A stretch of 64,000 nucleotides of DNA from Pacificispira spongiicola (GCF_012926505.1 NZ_JABBNT010000003.1:372001-436000); one strand, 5' to 3'; shown: positions 25,674 through 35,179, numbered from the stretch's first letter. Program-made: numbers and translations. The notes: generated by a model not told the origin, from the sequence alone.

Positions 25674-27032
25674 ATGAAAAGCCTGTCGGCCCGACTTCTT
25701 GTATTGACCGTCCTCTTCGTCATGCTGGCGGAGGTGCTGATCTTTTTGCCGTCGGTGGCCCGCTTCCGCGAAACCTGGATCGCCGACCGGATGACCAGCG
25801 CGCATCTGGCTCTACTGGTCCTGGAAAGCAGCCCGCACGGCATGATTTCCGACGAAACGGCGCAGGAAATCCTGGATTTCATCGGTGCGCGGGGTGTTGC
25901 CGCGCGGCATGACGACATGGCGGTGTCGCTGATGACCTCCATGCCGCCCGCGGTGGAGGAAACCGTGGACCTGGCCGCGGAAGGCCCCGTCACGATGATT
26001 TCGGAAGCCTTGGCGGCCTTGTTCCGTGAAGGGGAACGTATCGTCCGCATCGTCGGTCCGTCGCCGCGCGATCCGGAAATGCAACTGGAATTGGTCATGG
26101 ACGAAGCGCCGCTGAATGCCGCGATTCTGGCATTCGGCTACCGCATTCTGCTGTTGAGCCTGACGATTTCCGTCCTGACGGCCTTTATGGTGTTCCTGGT
26201 GCTGCGCCGCCAATTGGTGCGGCCGTTGAAACGTCTGACCTGGAACATGATCCACTTCCGCGAACGCCCGGAGGATCAAAGCCGCGCCATCCGGCCCAGC
26301 AAGCGATCCGACGAATTGGGGGTTGCCGAACGCGAATTGTCGGCGATGCAGACGACGATCCGCGAGGCCCTGACCCAACGGCGGCATCTGGCGGCGCTGG
26401 GCACGGCGGTCGCCAAGATCAACCACGATCTGCGCGGTATTCTGTCCAGTGCGTTGGTCGTGTCGGACCGGTTGGAAAATTCAGAGGATCCGGAGGTGCG
26501 TCGGATCGCTCCCGGTCTTCTCGACGCCATCGACCGGGCCGTCGCACTGTGCACGAGGACGCTGAACTATGTCGGCCGGAACGAGACAGGGCTGGACCTG
26601 AAGGCGGTGCCGCTGGCGCCCGCCGTGGAAAGCGCCGGGTTCGGCCTGCCGAACGGGGCGCGCCTGACCAATCGTGTCGCGTCCCAGATCAGCGTTTTCG
26701 CCGACCGCGACCAATTGGCGCGCATGGTCGGCAACCTGCTGCGCAACGCGGCGGAGGCCGGGGCGTCCCGGATCGAGGTGTCGGCGGAAGCGCGGGACGG
26801 CAATATCGTCATAGAAATCGCCGATGACGGGCCGGGACTGCCGCCCCGGGCGCTGGACAATCTGTTCAAACCGTTTGAAGGGTCGGCCCGGGCGGGCGGG
26901 TCCGGACTGGGCCTGTCGATCGCCCGCGAATTGGCGCGCGACCACGGCGGCGATTTGAGCCTGGAACGAACCGCCGCCGACGGGACCGTCTTTATTATAA
27001 CCCTGCCCGCGATGGAGCAGCGCCAAGCCTAA
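25674..27032 (+). CDS. Orphan membrane sensor histidine kinase
   Basis: The 452-residue kinase has transmembrane helices at about 8-28 and 152-176 enclosing a periplasmic region of about 120 residues, then HAMP. A dimerisation domain follows with phospho-accepting H251 in INHDLRG, and the ATPase domain has an N box (NLLRNAAEA), DDGPG and GGSGLGLSIAR. The sensor part matches no named domain that I can see. There is no response regulator gene next to it; its neighbour is the convergent GNAT-like gene. Start 25674 is preceded by GAG. Confidence 0.9.
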   Translation: MKSLSARLLVLTVLFVMLAEVLIFLPSVARFRETWIADRMTSAHLALLVLESSPHGMISDETAQEILDFIGARGVAARHDDMAVSLMTSMPPAVEETVDLAAEGPVTMISEALAALFREGERIVRIVGPSPRDPEMQLELVMDEAPLNAAILAFGYRILLLSLTISVLTAFMVFLVLRRQLVRPLKRLTWNMIHFRERPEDQSRAIRPSKRSDELGVAERELSAMQTTIREALTQRRHLAALGTAVAKINHDLRGILSSALVVSDRLENSEDPEVRRIAPGLLDAIDRAVALCTRTLNYVGRNETGLDLKAVPLAPAVESAGFGLPNGARLTNRVASQISVFADRDQLARMVGNLLRNAAEAGASRIEVSAEARDGNIVIEIADDGPGLPPRALDNLFKPFEGSARAGGSGLGLSIARELARDHGGDLSLERTAADGTVFIITLPAMEQRQA

Positions 27033-27052
27033 ACCCTGTTCGCGCAATCACC

Positions 27053-27574
27053 CTAATTGCCGTTGGCGGGCTGAGAGATGCCTTTGCACAGGCGCAGCCC
27101 GTCGGCGCGATAGCCGCTTTCCAGAATACGGGTGAAACTGGTGCCGCAGCGGCGCGGGAAGCGGCCGTCCACCCCTTCCAGAGAGACATGCACGGCGCCG
27201 CATGCCCGATCGGTCGCCAAGCTTTCGATATGCTCCAACAGCATTTCGCAGGCCCGGTCGCGGCCATAGACATCCATGGCGATGAACGGATCGACATCCA
27301 GGACCCGGCCATGGCGGATATCCGTGCGAATTTGATAGGCGGCGAGGCCTAAAAGATAGCCGTCGCCGTCGGTAACGATATCCATGCCGGCATCGCTGTC
27401 GGAATGATGCAAACGCTGTCCACAGAAGGCCTCCCACTCCGTCAGCGTCAGATCGGATCGCAGCGTCTGAGCGAGAGGCAAGGCCTGCGCAATTCGGTTG
27501 GCCGTCATCGGCCGAACTTCCCAGAAAGGTTCCACGGGCTGCATCCGGCAATCTGTTGAACTGTATGGCGTCAT
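27053..27574 (-). CDS. GNAT-like N-acetyltransferase, uncertain
   Basis: The protein of about 173 residues has the order of secondary structure expected of a GNAT fold: LTLTEWEAFC near the N-terminus, central strands in GYLLGLAAYQIR and RVLDVDPFIAMDVYGRDRACEMLLEHIE, and an ending strand-turn before LCKGI. A clear RxxGxG/A acetyl-CoA loop is not present, so activity is uncertain. The start may be 27574, 27544 or 27508; the last has GGGAAG upstream. It is divergent from the FNR-type gene. Confidence 0.5.
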   Translation of the reverse strand: MTPYSSTDCRMQPVEPFWEVRPMTANRIAQALPLAQTLRSDLTLTEWEAFCGQRLHHSDSDAGMDIVTDGDGYLLGLAAYQIRTDIRHGRVLDVDPFIAMDVYGRDRACEMLLEHIESLATDRACGAVHVSLEGVDGRFPRRCGTSFTRILESGYRADGLRLCKGISQPANGN

Positions 27575-27708
27575 CTTGGTGTCTACAGCTTTCACGGCGC
27601 GATATCGGCGATAGAAGCGCGGTTGATTGAGCAATCGTGCGACGCAGAATGCCCGCTATTCCGGCAGGCAAACCATGATATAGGTCAATCTGTCACAGCC
27701 CGCTGCAA

Positions 27709-27722
27709 TGCAACCGGTTGCA
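27709..27722. promoter_or_regulatory. 14-base perfect palindrome upstream of the FNR-type gene
   Basis: TGCAACCGGTTGCA is self-complementary and lies 19-32 bases upstream of the chosen FNR-type start. It is not an FNR box. It could be the operator of another regulator or an autoregulatory element. A second repeat, GATTG-AG-CAATC (27625-27636), occurs further upstream. Confidence 0.35.
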
Positions 27723-27740
27723 ATTTCAAGGCGGTTTGGC

Positions 27741-28535
27741 ATGATCGCGGAAAATGATGGGATAAGCTTGATGAGCCGGTGCGCACCGAAGAACGCCTTG
27801 AACGATTTCGACGTTTTGGGGTCGCCCTTGAAATACGAGGGGCCGTTGGATAACCCGTGCGCGGCGTGCGAAGTGCGGGAAATGTCGATTTGCGGCGTTC
27901 TGGATAAGGACGAAATCGAAGAATTCGTCAAAATCCTGACGCGGCAGACCTGCACCGCCCACGATCCCATCATCGACGAGGGCGAACCGGCGGATTTCGT
28001 TTTCAACGTCACCGGCGGCGCGGTGAAGCTGTTCAAGCTGCTGCCCGACGGTCGCCGCCAGATCACGGGATTCCTGTTCGAAGGCGATTTTCTGGGTATC
28101 GCGATGAACGATACCTATTCCTATTCGGCGGAAGCCGTCGGCGACGCGCATATGTGCCGTTTCAACCGCCGCAAATTCGAAGCCTTGCTGGACCGTTTCC
28201 CGAAACTGGAGCGTCGGCTTTTGGGCATGGCGTCGAACGAATTGGCCCAGGCGCAGGATCAGATGCTTCTGCTGGGCCGCAAGACGGCGCGGGAAAAGCT
28301 GTGCACCTTCCTGTTGTCCTTGTCGCGCCGGTCGGAAAAGCGGGGATACGATCCGTCGGTGATTTCCGTCCCGATGAGCCGTAACGACATCGGCGATTAT
28401 CTGGGCCTGACCACGGAAACGGTCAGCCGGACCTTTACCAATCTGAAAAAAGACGGTGTTATCCGTTTGCTTGAAGGTAACAGGGTCAAAATCAACGATG
28501 CCGAGCAGTTGCAGGATCTGGCCGAAGGGGCCTGA
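27741..28535 (+). CDS. FNR-type oxygen-sensing transcriptional regulator
   Basis: The 264-residue CRP/FNR protein has the cysteine set expected for a 4Fe-4S oxygen sensor: C40, C43 and C51 near the N-terminus and C139 late in the beta-roll. The DNA-recognition helix contains ETVSR near residue 220, the arrangement that reads TTGAT half sites. It is therefore a likely global regulator of the switch to low oxygen, of the FnrL/FnrN kind. Starts at 27741 and 27771 are both possible. A perfect TTGAT-N4-ATCAA site occurs at 63281 in this window. Confidence 0.88.
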   Translation: MIAENDGISLMSRCAPKNALNDFDVLGSPLKYEGPLDNPCAACEVREMSICGVLDKDEIEEFVKILTRQTCTAHDPIIDEGEPADFVFNVTGGAVKLFKLLPDGRRQITGFLFEGDFLGIAMNDTYSYSAEAVGDAHMCRFNRRKFEALLDRFPKLERRLLGMASNELAQAQDQMLLLGRKTAREKLCTFLLSLSRRSEKRGYDPSVISVPMSRNDIGDYLGLTTETVSRTFTNLKKDGVIRLLEGNRVKINDAEQLQDLAEGA

Positions 28536-28585
28536 ACCGGACGCGACCTCGGCATGAAAGATAAAGCCGAGGGATAGGTCGTTAC

Positions 28586-30106
28586 ATGCGCATTCTCTGC
28601 GCGATGCTGAAGCACGAAACCAACACGTTTTCGCCCATTCCCGCCGATCTGGCCCGATTCAAGGACTGGGGTCTGCATTTCGGGGAGGATGCGGCGCGCG
28701 CCTATCGCGACACCGCCATGCCGCTCGCCGCCTATATGAAGCTGGCGGAGGCGGAAGGGGCGGAAATCGTCACCCCCGTCGCGGCTGAGGCCATGCCCTC
28801 CGGTCCGGTGACGGCGGCGGCCTATGAGACTCTGACCGGCCCGATCCTGGCGGCGGTGGAGGAAGGTTGCGACATCGCCTTGCTGGACCTGCACGGGGCG
28901 ATGGTGGCGGAAGGCACCGATGACGGCGAAGGCACGCTATTGCGCCGCATCCGGGAAATCGCGCCGGACCTGCCGATTGCCGTGACCTGCGACCTGCATT
29001 GCAATCTGACGCGGGCGATGGTGGAAAACTGCACCGCGCTGATCGGCTACAAGACCTATCCCCATACCGATATGTACGAGGTCGCGGAAATCGTGGGACG
29101 GACGGTTCTGGACGCGGTGAAGGGTCTAGCGGACCCTGTGATGGCCTGGGGTCAGGTGCCGTTGCTGTCCCAGACCCTGTGTCAGGGGACGGATGACGAA
29201 CCGATGCGGTCCATCGTCGCCCGCTGCCGAGACTGGGAAAGGGAGGCGGGTATCCGCGCCGCGACCGTGTTCGGTGGTTTTGCGCTGGCCGATATCGAGG
29301 ATTCGGGGACCAGCGCCGTCGTGATCGCCGATCGCTCCGTCGTTGCGGACGGGCAAACATTGGCGGAAACGGCCCGCGACGATTTGCTGACGCGCTGCTG
29401 GGCCGCCCGCGATGCCTTTATTTATAAGGGACGCGACCTCGACGCGGCGGTGACCGCGGCGAAGGGATACAATGACGGACCGGTCATCCTCTTGGATCAC
29501 GCCGACAATTGCGGATCGGGCGCAACCCAGGACGTGATGACGGTCGTGGCGGCGGTTCTGCGCCGGAATCTGCAAGGCGCGGTGGTCGCGACCGTTTGGG
29601 ACCCTGCTGCGGTCGCGAGCATGCTGGCGGCAGGCGAAGGCGCGACGGTTACGCTGGACCTGGGCGGCCGGACGGATATGCCGTCCATCGGCGCCGTCGG
29701 ACGACCGCTGACCGTGACGGGCATCGTGGAAAAACTGTGCGACGGCAAGTTCCGCGTCGAAGGGCCGATGTATACCGGCGTCGAAATCCAATGCGGGCCG
29801 ACGGCCCTTTTGCGGGTCGCGACGGCGGGCGGCGGTTTGGTGCGGATCATCGTCACGTCATTGCATCACGAACCCTGGGATGCGGGTGTCGTGCGCATGG
29901 TTGGGATCGACCCGGAAAAGACACGATATATCTTGCTGAAATCCCGCATTCACTATCGCGCGGGCTTCGGCACCTTGGCGCGTCACACGCTGACCCTGGA
30001 TGGGGACGGCGTGACCACATCCGACAATACCCGTCTCGCCTATCGCAAGGTGCGGCGGCCGATCTATCCCCTCGACCCCCAAACGGAATGGGAGGTCGGG
30101 CAATGA
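28586..30106 (+). CDS. M81-family metallopeptidase (MlrC-like)
   Basis: The 506-residue protein matches the microcystinase C family. HETNTFSP near residue 11, DLHGAMVAEG, CDLHCN and TYPHTDMYE carry the predicted zinc ligands. MlrC degrades linear microcystin fragments, but most homologues lie in peptide or amino-acid catabolic loci and their substrates are unknown. It heads a cluster with a P1/S58 peptidase and an oligopeptide ABC transporter, so cleavage of imported unusual peptides is likely. The stop overlaps the next gene (ATGA). Confidence 0.88.
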   Translation: MRILCAMLKHETNTFSPIPADLARFKDWGLHFGEDAARAYRDTAMPLAAYMKLAEAEGAEIVTPVAAEAMPSGPVTAAAYETLTGPILAAVEEGCDIALLDLHGAMVAEGTDDGEGTLLRRIREIAPDLPIAVTCDLHCNLTRAMVENCTALIGYKTYPHTDMYEVAEIVGRTVLDAVKGLADPVMAWGQVPLLSQTLCQGTDDEPMRSIVARCRDWEREAGIRAATVFGGFALADIEDSGTSAVVIADRSVVADGQTLAETARDDLLTRCWAARDAFIYKGRDLDAAVTAAKGYNDGPVILLDHADNCGSGATQDVMTVVAAVLRRNLQGAVVATVWDPAAVASMLAAGEGATVTLDLGGRTDMPSIGAVGRPLTVTGIVEKLCDGKFRVEGPMYTGVEIQCGPTALLRVATAGGGLVRIIVTSLHHEPWDAGVVRMVGIDPEKTRYILLKSRIHYRAGFGTLARHTLTLDGDGVTTSDNTRLAYRKVRRPIYPLDPQTEWEVGQ

Positions 30107-31125
30107 CTGTTCCCAAACCCGGAACAAGAAACAGTCTGACCGACGTAGCGGGCCTGGTGGTCGGCAATGCCGAAGACCGACAGGTCCGGTCCGGCACGAC
30201 GGTGATCCTTTGCGAGCCGGACCTGCGGGCGGTCGCGGCGGTCCAGGTGCGCGGCGGCGGTCCGGGCACACGGGAAACGGACGCCCTCGCCCCCGGTGGA
30301 TTGGTCGGGTCGGTGGATGCGGTGGTGCTGTCCGGCGGGTCGGCCTATGGGTTGGACGCGGCCGGCGGCGTGCATGCCTGGCTGGGCAGTCAGGGCCGGG
30401 GATACGATGTCGGCAAGCAACGCGTTCCGATCGTGCCGTCGGCCATTCTTTATGACCTGTCCCATGGCGGCGACAAGGACTGGGGCGAAGAGCCGCCCTA
30501 TCGGCGTCTGGGGCGGGAAGCCGCGCTGGCCGCCGGACCGGATTTCACCCTCGGCAAGGCCGGGGCCGGATACGGCGCGCGGGCCGGGTCGCTGGAAGGC
30601 GGCCTGGGCAGCGCATCGGCGGTCGATCCGGTGACCGGCGCGACGGTCGCGGCCATCGTCGCGGTCAACAGTTTCGGGGAAACGACCGGGGAGGATGGAT
30701 TCTTCTTTGCCGCGCCGTTCGAACGGGACGGCGAATTCGGCGGCTTGGGACCGTCGCCGAACTTGGCAAATCCGGAACCGGTCTTCGCGAAACTGGACAG
30801 CGGCATCGCCGCCGGGCGTACCAATACCACGATCGCGGTCGTCGCCACCGATGCGCGGCTGGACCATGCGGACACCCATCGCATGGCCGTGATGGCGGAA
30901 GCGGGTTTTGCGCGCGCCATCCGGCCGATTTTCACCCCCTATGACGGCGACACGGTGTTCGCGCTGTCGACCGGGCGGGGGCCGGCGGTGGATCTGGTCG
31001 GCCTGTGCCGGTTGGGCGCGATCGCCGCGGATTGTCTGGCCCGCGCCATTGCGCGAGGCGTTTACGAGGCGACGGGCACGACCGATTGGCCGGTCTGGCG
31101 CGACCGACACGCGACAGCGCGGTAG
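30103..31125 (+). CDS. P1/S58 family peptidase (DmpA/NylC-like)
   Basis: This 340-residue member of the DmpA/NylC N-terminal nucleophile family is made as a precursor that cleaves itself. The predicted cut is between N241 and T242 in AGRTNTTIAVVATDA, where the threonine becomes the nucleophile. That residue pair matches NylC rather than the Gly-Ser of DmpA. Family members hydrolyse D-amino-acid amides, beta-peptides or oligoamides. GGAGG precedes the ATG, which overlaps the MlrC-like stop. Probably acts with the M81 enzyme on the same substrate. Confidence 0.88.
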   Translation: MTVPKPGTRNSLTDVAGLVVGNAEDRQVRSGTTVILCEPDLRAVAAVQVRGGGPGTRETDALAPGGLVGSVDAVVLSGGSAYGLDAAGGVHAWLGSQGRGYDVGKQRVPIVPSAILYDLSHGGDKDWGEEPPYRRLGREAALAAGPDFTLGKAGAGYGARAGSLEGGLGSASAVDPVTGATVAAIVAVNSFGETTGEDGFFFAAPFERDGEFGGLGPSPNLANPEPVFAKLDSGIAAGRTNTTIAVVATDARLDHADTHRMAVMAEAGFARAIRPIFTPYDGDTVFALSTGRGPAVDLVGLCRLGAIAADCLARAIARGVYEATGTTDWPVWRDRHATAR

Positions 31126-31245
31126 GGGGATCACGCGACGCTGCGGTGGGAATATCGACTTCAAACAAGATCGCGGTGTTGATACTGTGCCTCCGGACGA
31201 TGGGTTAAATCCGGTGGAACGACGAACAAGAACGGGACGGGCATC

Positions 31246-32745
31246 ATGAAACGGCAGTTGGGCGCATTCACTTTGGGACTGGCCATCCTTCTGGGGCTGA
31301 CCCTGGGACCGGCGGTGCAGACGCCCGCCCAGGCGAAGACGGGCTTGATTATGGGCGTGACGCTGGAACCGCCGCATCTGGACCCGACGGCGGGCGCGCC
31401 GGCCGCCATCGACGAAATCGTCTATGCCAATGTGTTCGAGGGCCTGACCCGGATCGATGCGCAGGGTCAGGTGAAGCCCGGCCTCGCCGAACGCTGGGTG
31501 ATCGAAGACGACGGGATGACCTATCGCTTCATCCTGCGCCCGGGCGTGACATTCCATGACGGCGCGGCGCTGGAGGCTTCCGACGTCAAATTTTCCTTCG
31601 AACGTGCGGTGGCGGACGATTCCGAAAACGCGCAGAAGGGTTTGTTTTCCGCCATCGACAGTATCGAGGCGCCGGACGACAAGACCGTCATCCTGAAGCT
31701 GAACCGCAAGGAAGGCCTGTTATTGTGGAATCTGGGCTGGGGTGATGCGGTGATCGTCGACCCGGCCTCCGCGGCGGATAACAAGACCCATCCCATCGGT
31801 ACCGGACCGTTCAAATTCGTCGACTGGACCCAGGGCGATCAGGTCCGGCTGACCCGCAATCCGGATTATTGGGGAACGGCGGCGGCGCTGGATGCGGCGA
31901 CCTTCAAGTTCATTCCCGATCCGGCGGCCCAGGTCGCGGCGCTGCTGGCGGGGGATGTCGACGTGATCCCGAATATCGGCGCGCCGGAGGCCGTGGCCCA
32001 GTTCCAGGCGGATCCGCGCTTTCAGGTGCTGGTCGGCACGACGGAAGGCGAGACCATTCTGGCCATGAACCAGCGGCGCCCGCTGTTGCAGGATGTTCGG
32101 GTGCGCCGTGCGATTCAGCATGCGATTGACCGTCAGGCGGTGATCGATGGGGCGATGTTCGGGTTCGGCACGCCGATCGGGTCCCATTTCGCGCCGCACA
32201 GCCCGGCCTATACCGATCTGACCGGCGTTACCCCCTACGATCCGGAAAAGGCGAAGGCGCTGCTGGCGGAAGCCGGGGTCGCGCCGGGGACGAAACTGGT
32301 CATGAAACTGCCGCCGCCGGTCTATGCCCGTCGCGGGGGCGAGGTCGTGGCCGCGCAGCTGCAGGCGGTCGGCTTCGACGTCGATCAGATTCCGGTCGAT
32401 TGGGGCCAGTGGGTGTCGGAAGTCTTCAAGGGCGATCACGATTTCGACCTGACCATCGTCTCCCATACGGAACCGCTGGATATCGGCATCTATGCCCGGG
32501 ACGATTATTACTTCGGCTATGACAATCCGGCCTTCAAGGAACTGATGCTCAAGATCGACGGCGTGTCCGACCCGGCCCAGCGCAACACGCTTTATAAGGA
32601 AGCGCAGCGCATGCTGGCCGACGACGCGGTCAACGGGTTCCTGTTCCAACTCGCGAAAGTCGCGGTTGCGAAAAAGGAACTGAAGGGCCTCTGGGCCAAT
32701 GCGCCGATCCAGGCGAACGACCTGACCGGCGTGAAGTGGGAATGA
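31246..32745 (+). CDS. ABC transporter periplasmic substrate-binding protein, family 5 (peptide)
   Basis: The 499-residue protein has a signal peptide (cleavage likely after AQA near residue 31) and the family 5 solute-binding fold, with DPTAGAPAAIDEIVYANVFEGL near the N-terminus and LTRNPDYWG in the middle. Family 5 proteins bind di- and oligopeptides, nickel or opines. The adjacent peptidases favour a peptide. It is followed by two permease genes. Confidence 0.92.
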   Translation: MKRQLGAFTLGLAILLGLTLGPAVQTPAQAKTGLIMGVTLEPPHLDPTAGAPAAIDEIVYANVFEGLTRIDAQGQVKPGLAERWVIEDDGMTYRFILRPGVTFHDGAALEASDVKFSFERAVADDSENAQKGLFSAIDSIEAPDDKTVILKLNRKEGLLLWNLGWGDAVIVDPASAADNKTHPIGTGPFKFVDWTQGDQVRLTRNPDYWGTAAALDAATFKFIPDPAAQVAALLAGDVDVIPNIGAPEAVAQFQADPRFQVLVGTTEGETILAMNQRRPLLQDVRVRRAIQHAIDRQAVIDGAMFGFGTPIGSHFAPHSPAYTDLTGVTPYDPEKAKALLAEAGVAPGTKLVMKLPPPVYARRGGEVVAAQLQAVGFDVDQIPVDWGQWVSEVFKGDHDFDLTIVSHTEPLDIGIYARDDYYFGYDNPAFKELMLKIDGVSDPAQRNTLYKEAQRMLADDAVNGFLFQLAKVAVAKKELKGLWANAPIQANDLTGVKWE

Positions 32746-32777
32746 CCTTCCCAGCCTAACGGAGTGTTCTGAGGCGG

Positions 32778-33725
32778 ATGGCGGGCTTTCTGATACGGCG
32801 GCTGACCGGGCTGGTGCTAACCTTGTTGGCGGCGTCCGCCGTGGTGTTCCTGGCGCTGGAACTGTTGCCCGGCGACGCGGCGCAAATCCTGTTGGGGACG
32901 GAAGTTCGCCCCGATACCTTGGCGGCGATGCGCGCGCAGCTGGGCCTCGACCGCCCCGCCGCCCTTCGATACGCCGAATGGATCGCGGGACTGGCGACCG
33001 GCGACCTCGGCGTGTCGCAGGTCTATCACGTGCCGGTCTGGGACATGGTGCGCGACCGTCTGGCGGTTTCGCTGCCGCTCGCCGTTCTGGCCTTTATATT
33101 ATCGACGCTTCTGGCCCTGCCTTTCGGCATCACGGCGGCGGTGAAGCGGGGCCGTCTGGCCGATACGCTCATCATGGGCTTCGCGCAGATCGGCCTCGCG
33201 GTGCCGAATTTCTGGTTCGGCATTCTGTTGATCCTGCTGTTCGCGGTGCAGTTGGGCTGGGTTTCCGCAGGTGGCTTTCCGGGATGGGAAGGCGGCGTCG
33301 GTCCGGCACTCGGCGCCCTGTTCCTGCCCGCCTTGGCCCTGGCCCTGTCGGAAGCGGCGATTCTGTCGCGCATGGTACGGGCCTCCATGCTGGAAACCCT
33401 GGGGGAAGACTATGTCCGCACCGCCCGCGCCAAGGGATTGAGCGGGTCGCGCATCGTCGTCGGCCACGCATTGGGCAATGCGATGATCCCCATCGCGACG
33501 CTGATGGGTCTGCAATTCGCCTTTCTGGTCGCGGGCGCGGTGATCATCGAAAACGTCTTCTACCTGCCGGGGGTCGGGCGGTTGCTGCTGCAAGCGATTT
33601 TCGAACGCGACCTTGTCCTGGTGCGGAACCTCGTGCTGATGCTGTCCGCCTTCGTCGTCGCGCTCAGCTTTCTGGTCGACATGGCCTATGGCGCGATCGA
33701 TCCCCGCTTGCGGAGGGCGACATGA
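32778..33725 (+). CDS. ABC transporter permease, DppB/OppB type
   Basis: The 315-residue inner membrane protein has about six helices and the EAA-loop segment YVRTARAKGLSGSRIVVGHALGNAMIP that contacts the ATPase. It starts with the usual first helix RRLTGLVLTLLAASAVVFLALELLPGD and the conserved LGLDRP block. It pairs with the DppC-type protein encoded immediately after, overlapping it by four bases. Confidence 0.93.
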   Translation: MAGFLIRRLTGLVLTLLAASAVVFLALELLPGDAAQILLGTEVRPDTLAAMRAQLGLDRPAALRYAEWIAGLATGDLGVSQVYHVPVWDMVRDRLAVSLPLAVLAFILSTLLALPFGITAAVKRGRLADTLIMGFAQIGLAVPNFWFGILLILLFAVQLGWVSAGGFPGWEGGVGPALGALFLPALALALSEAAILSRMVRASMLETLGEDYVRTARAKGLSGSRIVVGHALGNAMIPIATLMGLQFAFLVAGAVIIENVFYLPGVGRLLLQAIFERDLVLVRNLVLMLSAFVVALSFLVDMAYGAIDPRLRRAT

Positions 33726-34555
33726 CCGGAACGCGCCTGCCGCAACTCTGGATCGGGCTGGTCGTGACCGTCAGCGTGCTGGCCGCGGCCCTGCTGTCGC
33801 TGGTCTGGACACCCTATCCGGTGGACGCGCAGTCGATCATCGACCGCCTGCAAGGCCCCGGCGCGGCCCACTGGCTGGGGACCGATATGTTCGGGCGCGA
33901 TATCCTGTCGCGTGTGCTGGGCGGGGCGGGAACGGCCCTTCTGGTCGGCAGCGCGGCGGTCGTCGTCGGTCTGGCGGGCGGGTTGCCGCTGGGATTGGCG
34001 GCGGCGATGAACCGCGACGGTTGGGCCGATACACTGATCGCGCGCGGGGCGGATTTGATCTTCGCCTTTCCGGCCCTGCTGTCGGCGGTGTTGATCGCCG
34101 CCGTCTATGGACCGGGGGCGGCGAATGTCGTGGTCGCAGTCGGCATCTTCAACATCGCCGTCTTTGCCCGCGTGATCCGGGGCGCGGCCTTGTCGGTCAT
34201 GGCCCGGCCCTTCATCCGCGCGGCGCTGGCGCTGGGGCGGCCCTGGCCGTCGGTGGCGGCGATCCATTTGCTGCCCAATATCGCGGGCGTGATCGCGGTG
34301 CAGGGAACGGTGCAGTTCGCGGTCGCGATCCTGGCCGAAGCGGGGCTCAGCTATCTCGGCCTCGGCGTCAAACCGCCGGACCCCAGCTGGGGCAAGATGC
34401 TGGCCGACGCGCAAACGCTGCTCTACCTCGACCCGAAGCAGGCGATCATTCCCGGCCTTGCCATCCTATGGGCGGTTTTGGGGCTGAACATGCTGGGCGA
34501 CGGGCTGCGGGACCTATTGGACCCGCGCCTGCGGTCGATGCGCGCCAGGGGTTAG
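33722..34555 (+). CDS. ABC transporter permease, DppC/OppC type
   Basis: The 277-residue protein has the HWLGTDMFGRDILSRVLGGA block typical of DppC and six helices. The EAA-like loop is RAALALGRPWPSVAAIHLLPN. ATG at 33722 overlaps the upstream stop. The next gene is on the opposite strand 12 bases away, so no DppD or DppF ATPase follows, and none is found elsewhere in the window. The transporter must share ATPases encoded elsewhere. Confidence 0.92.
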   Translation: MTGTRLPQLWIGLVVTVSVLAAALLSLVWTPYPVDAQSIIDRLQGPGAAHWLGTDMFGRDILSRVLGGAGTALLVGSAAVVVGLAGGLPLGLAAAMNRDGWADTLIARGADLIFAFPALLSAVLIAAVYGPGAANVVVAVGIFNIAVFARVIRGAALSVMARPFIRAALALGRPWPSVAAIHLLPNIAGVIAVQGTVQFAVAILAEAGLSYLGLGVKPPDPSWGKMLADAQTLLYLDPKQAIIPGLAILWAVLGLNMLGDGLRDLLDPRLRSMRARG

Positions 34556-34567
34556 TTAGCGGTTAAT

Positions 34568-35050
34568 CTATCGCTTGCCCCGGTTGCGGATCGGCTCGGC
34601 ATAGGCCAATTCGACATCCCAGGGGAACAGAATCCAGGTGTCCTGGGACACTTCGGTCACGAACGTGTCGACCAGCGGGCGGCCCGCCGGTTTGGCATAG
34701 ACGGTGGCGAAATGTGCCTTGGGCAGCATCTCGCGGACGATCTTCGCCGTTTTGCCCGTATCGACCAGATCGTCGACGATCAGCCAACCCGACCCGTCTC
34801 CGGCTTCCGGCTTTTTCAGGATATTCGCCTCACCCTGGGTCTTGTGGTCATAGGACGCGATGCAGACCGTGTCGATCAGGCGGACTTCCAATTCGCGCGC
34901 GACGATGGCGGCGGGGACCAGCCCGCCGCGTGTGATGGCGATCACACCGTCCAGCGGCTGAAGTTCCGACAGGCGCCAGGCCAGCGCCCGGGCGTTGCGG
35001 TGAAGTTCTTCCCAGGAAACCGGATATTCCTTATTGCGCGGCTCGCTCAT
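34568..35050 (-). CDS. gpt: Xanthine(-guanine) phosphoribosyltransferase
   Basis: The 160-residue type I phosphoribosyltransferase salvages xanthine and guanine with PRPP. The PRPP loop [13 protein letters not shown] is at about residues 84-96, and the ITRGGLVPA loop precedes it. GGAAGGA lies before the ATG at 35050. It is a single gene, convergent with the ABC transporter operon. Confidence 0.92.
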   Translation of the reverse strand: MSEPRNKEYPVSWEELHRNARALAWRLSELQPLDGVIAITRGGLVPAAIVARELEVRLIDTVCIASYDHKTQGEANILKKPEAGDGSGWLIVDDLVDTGKTAKIVREMLPKAHFATVYAKPAGRPLVDTFVTEVSQDTWILFPWDVELAYAEPIRNRGKR

Positions 35051-35121
35051 CGTCGTCCTTCCGAATGCTTGGTCTCGACCGTCTTTTTGACTAGCGGAAG
35101 CGTGGCCGGGCGTCACGAAAT

Positions 35122-35156
35122 AAAAAGCCCCGGCTTCCGTATGGGAAAGCCGGGGC
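35122..35156 (-). terminator. Rho-independent terminator after degP
   Basis: GCCCCGGCTT (35127-35136) and AAGCCGGGGC (35147-35156) form a ten-base stem with a ten-base loop. On the minus strand it is followed by TTTTT. It lies 24 bases after the degP stop and isolates gpt from degP. Confidence 0.85.
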
Positions 35157-35179
35157 CGATTAGGCGATGGTCGATCGGA

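Noticed and set aside
27622-27636. TTGATTGAGCAATC as an FNR box upstream of the FNR-type gene
   Set aside because: Only one half matches TTGAT; the second half is not ATCAA at the right spacing, unlike the perfect site at 63281.
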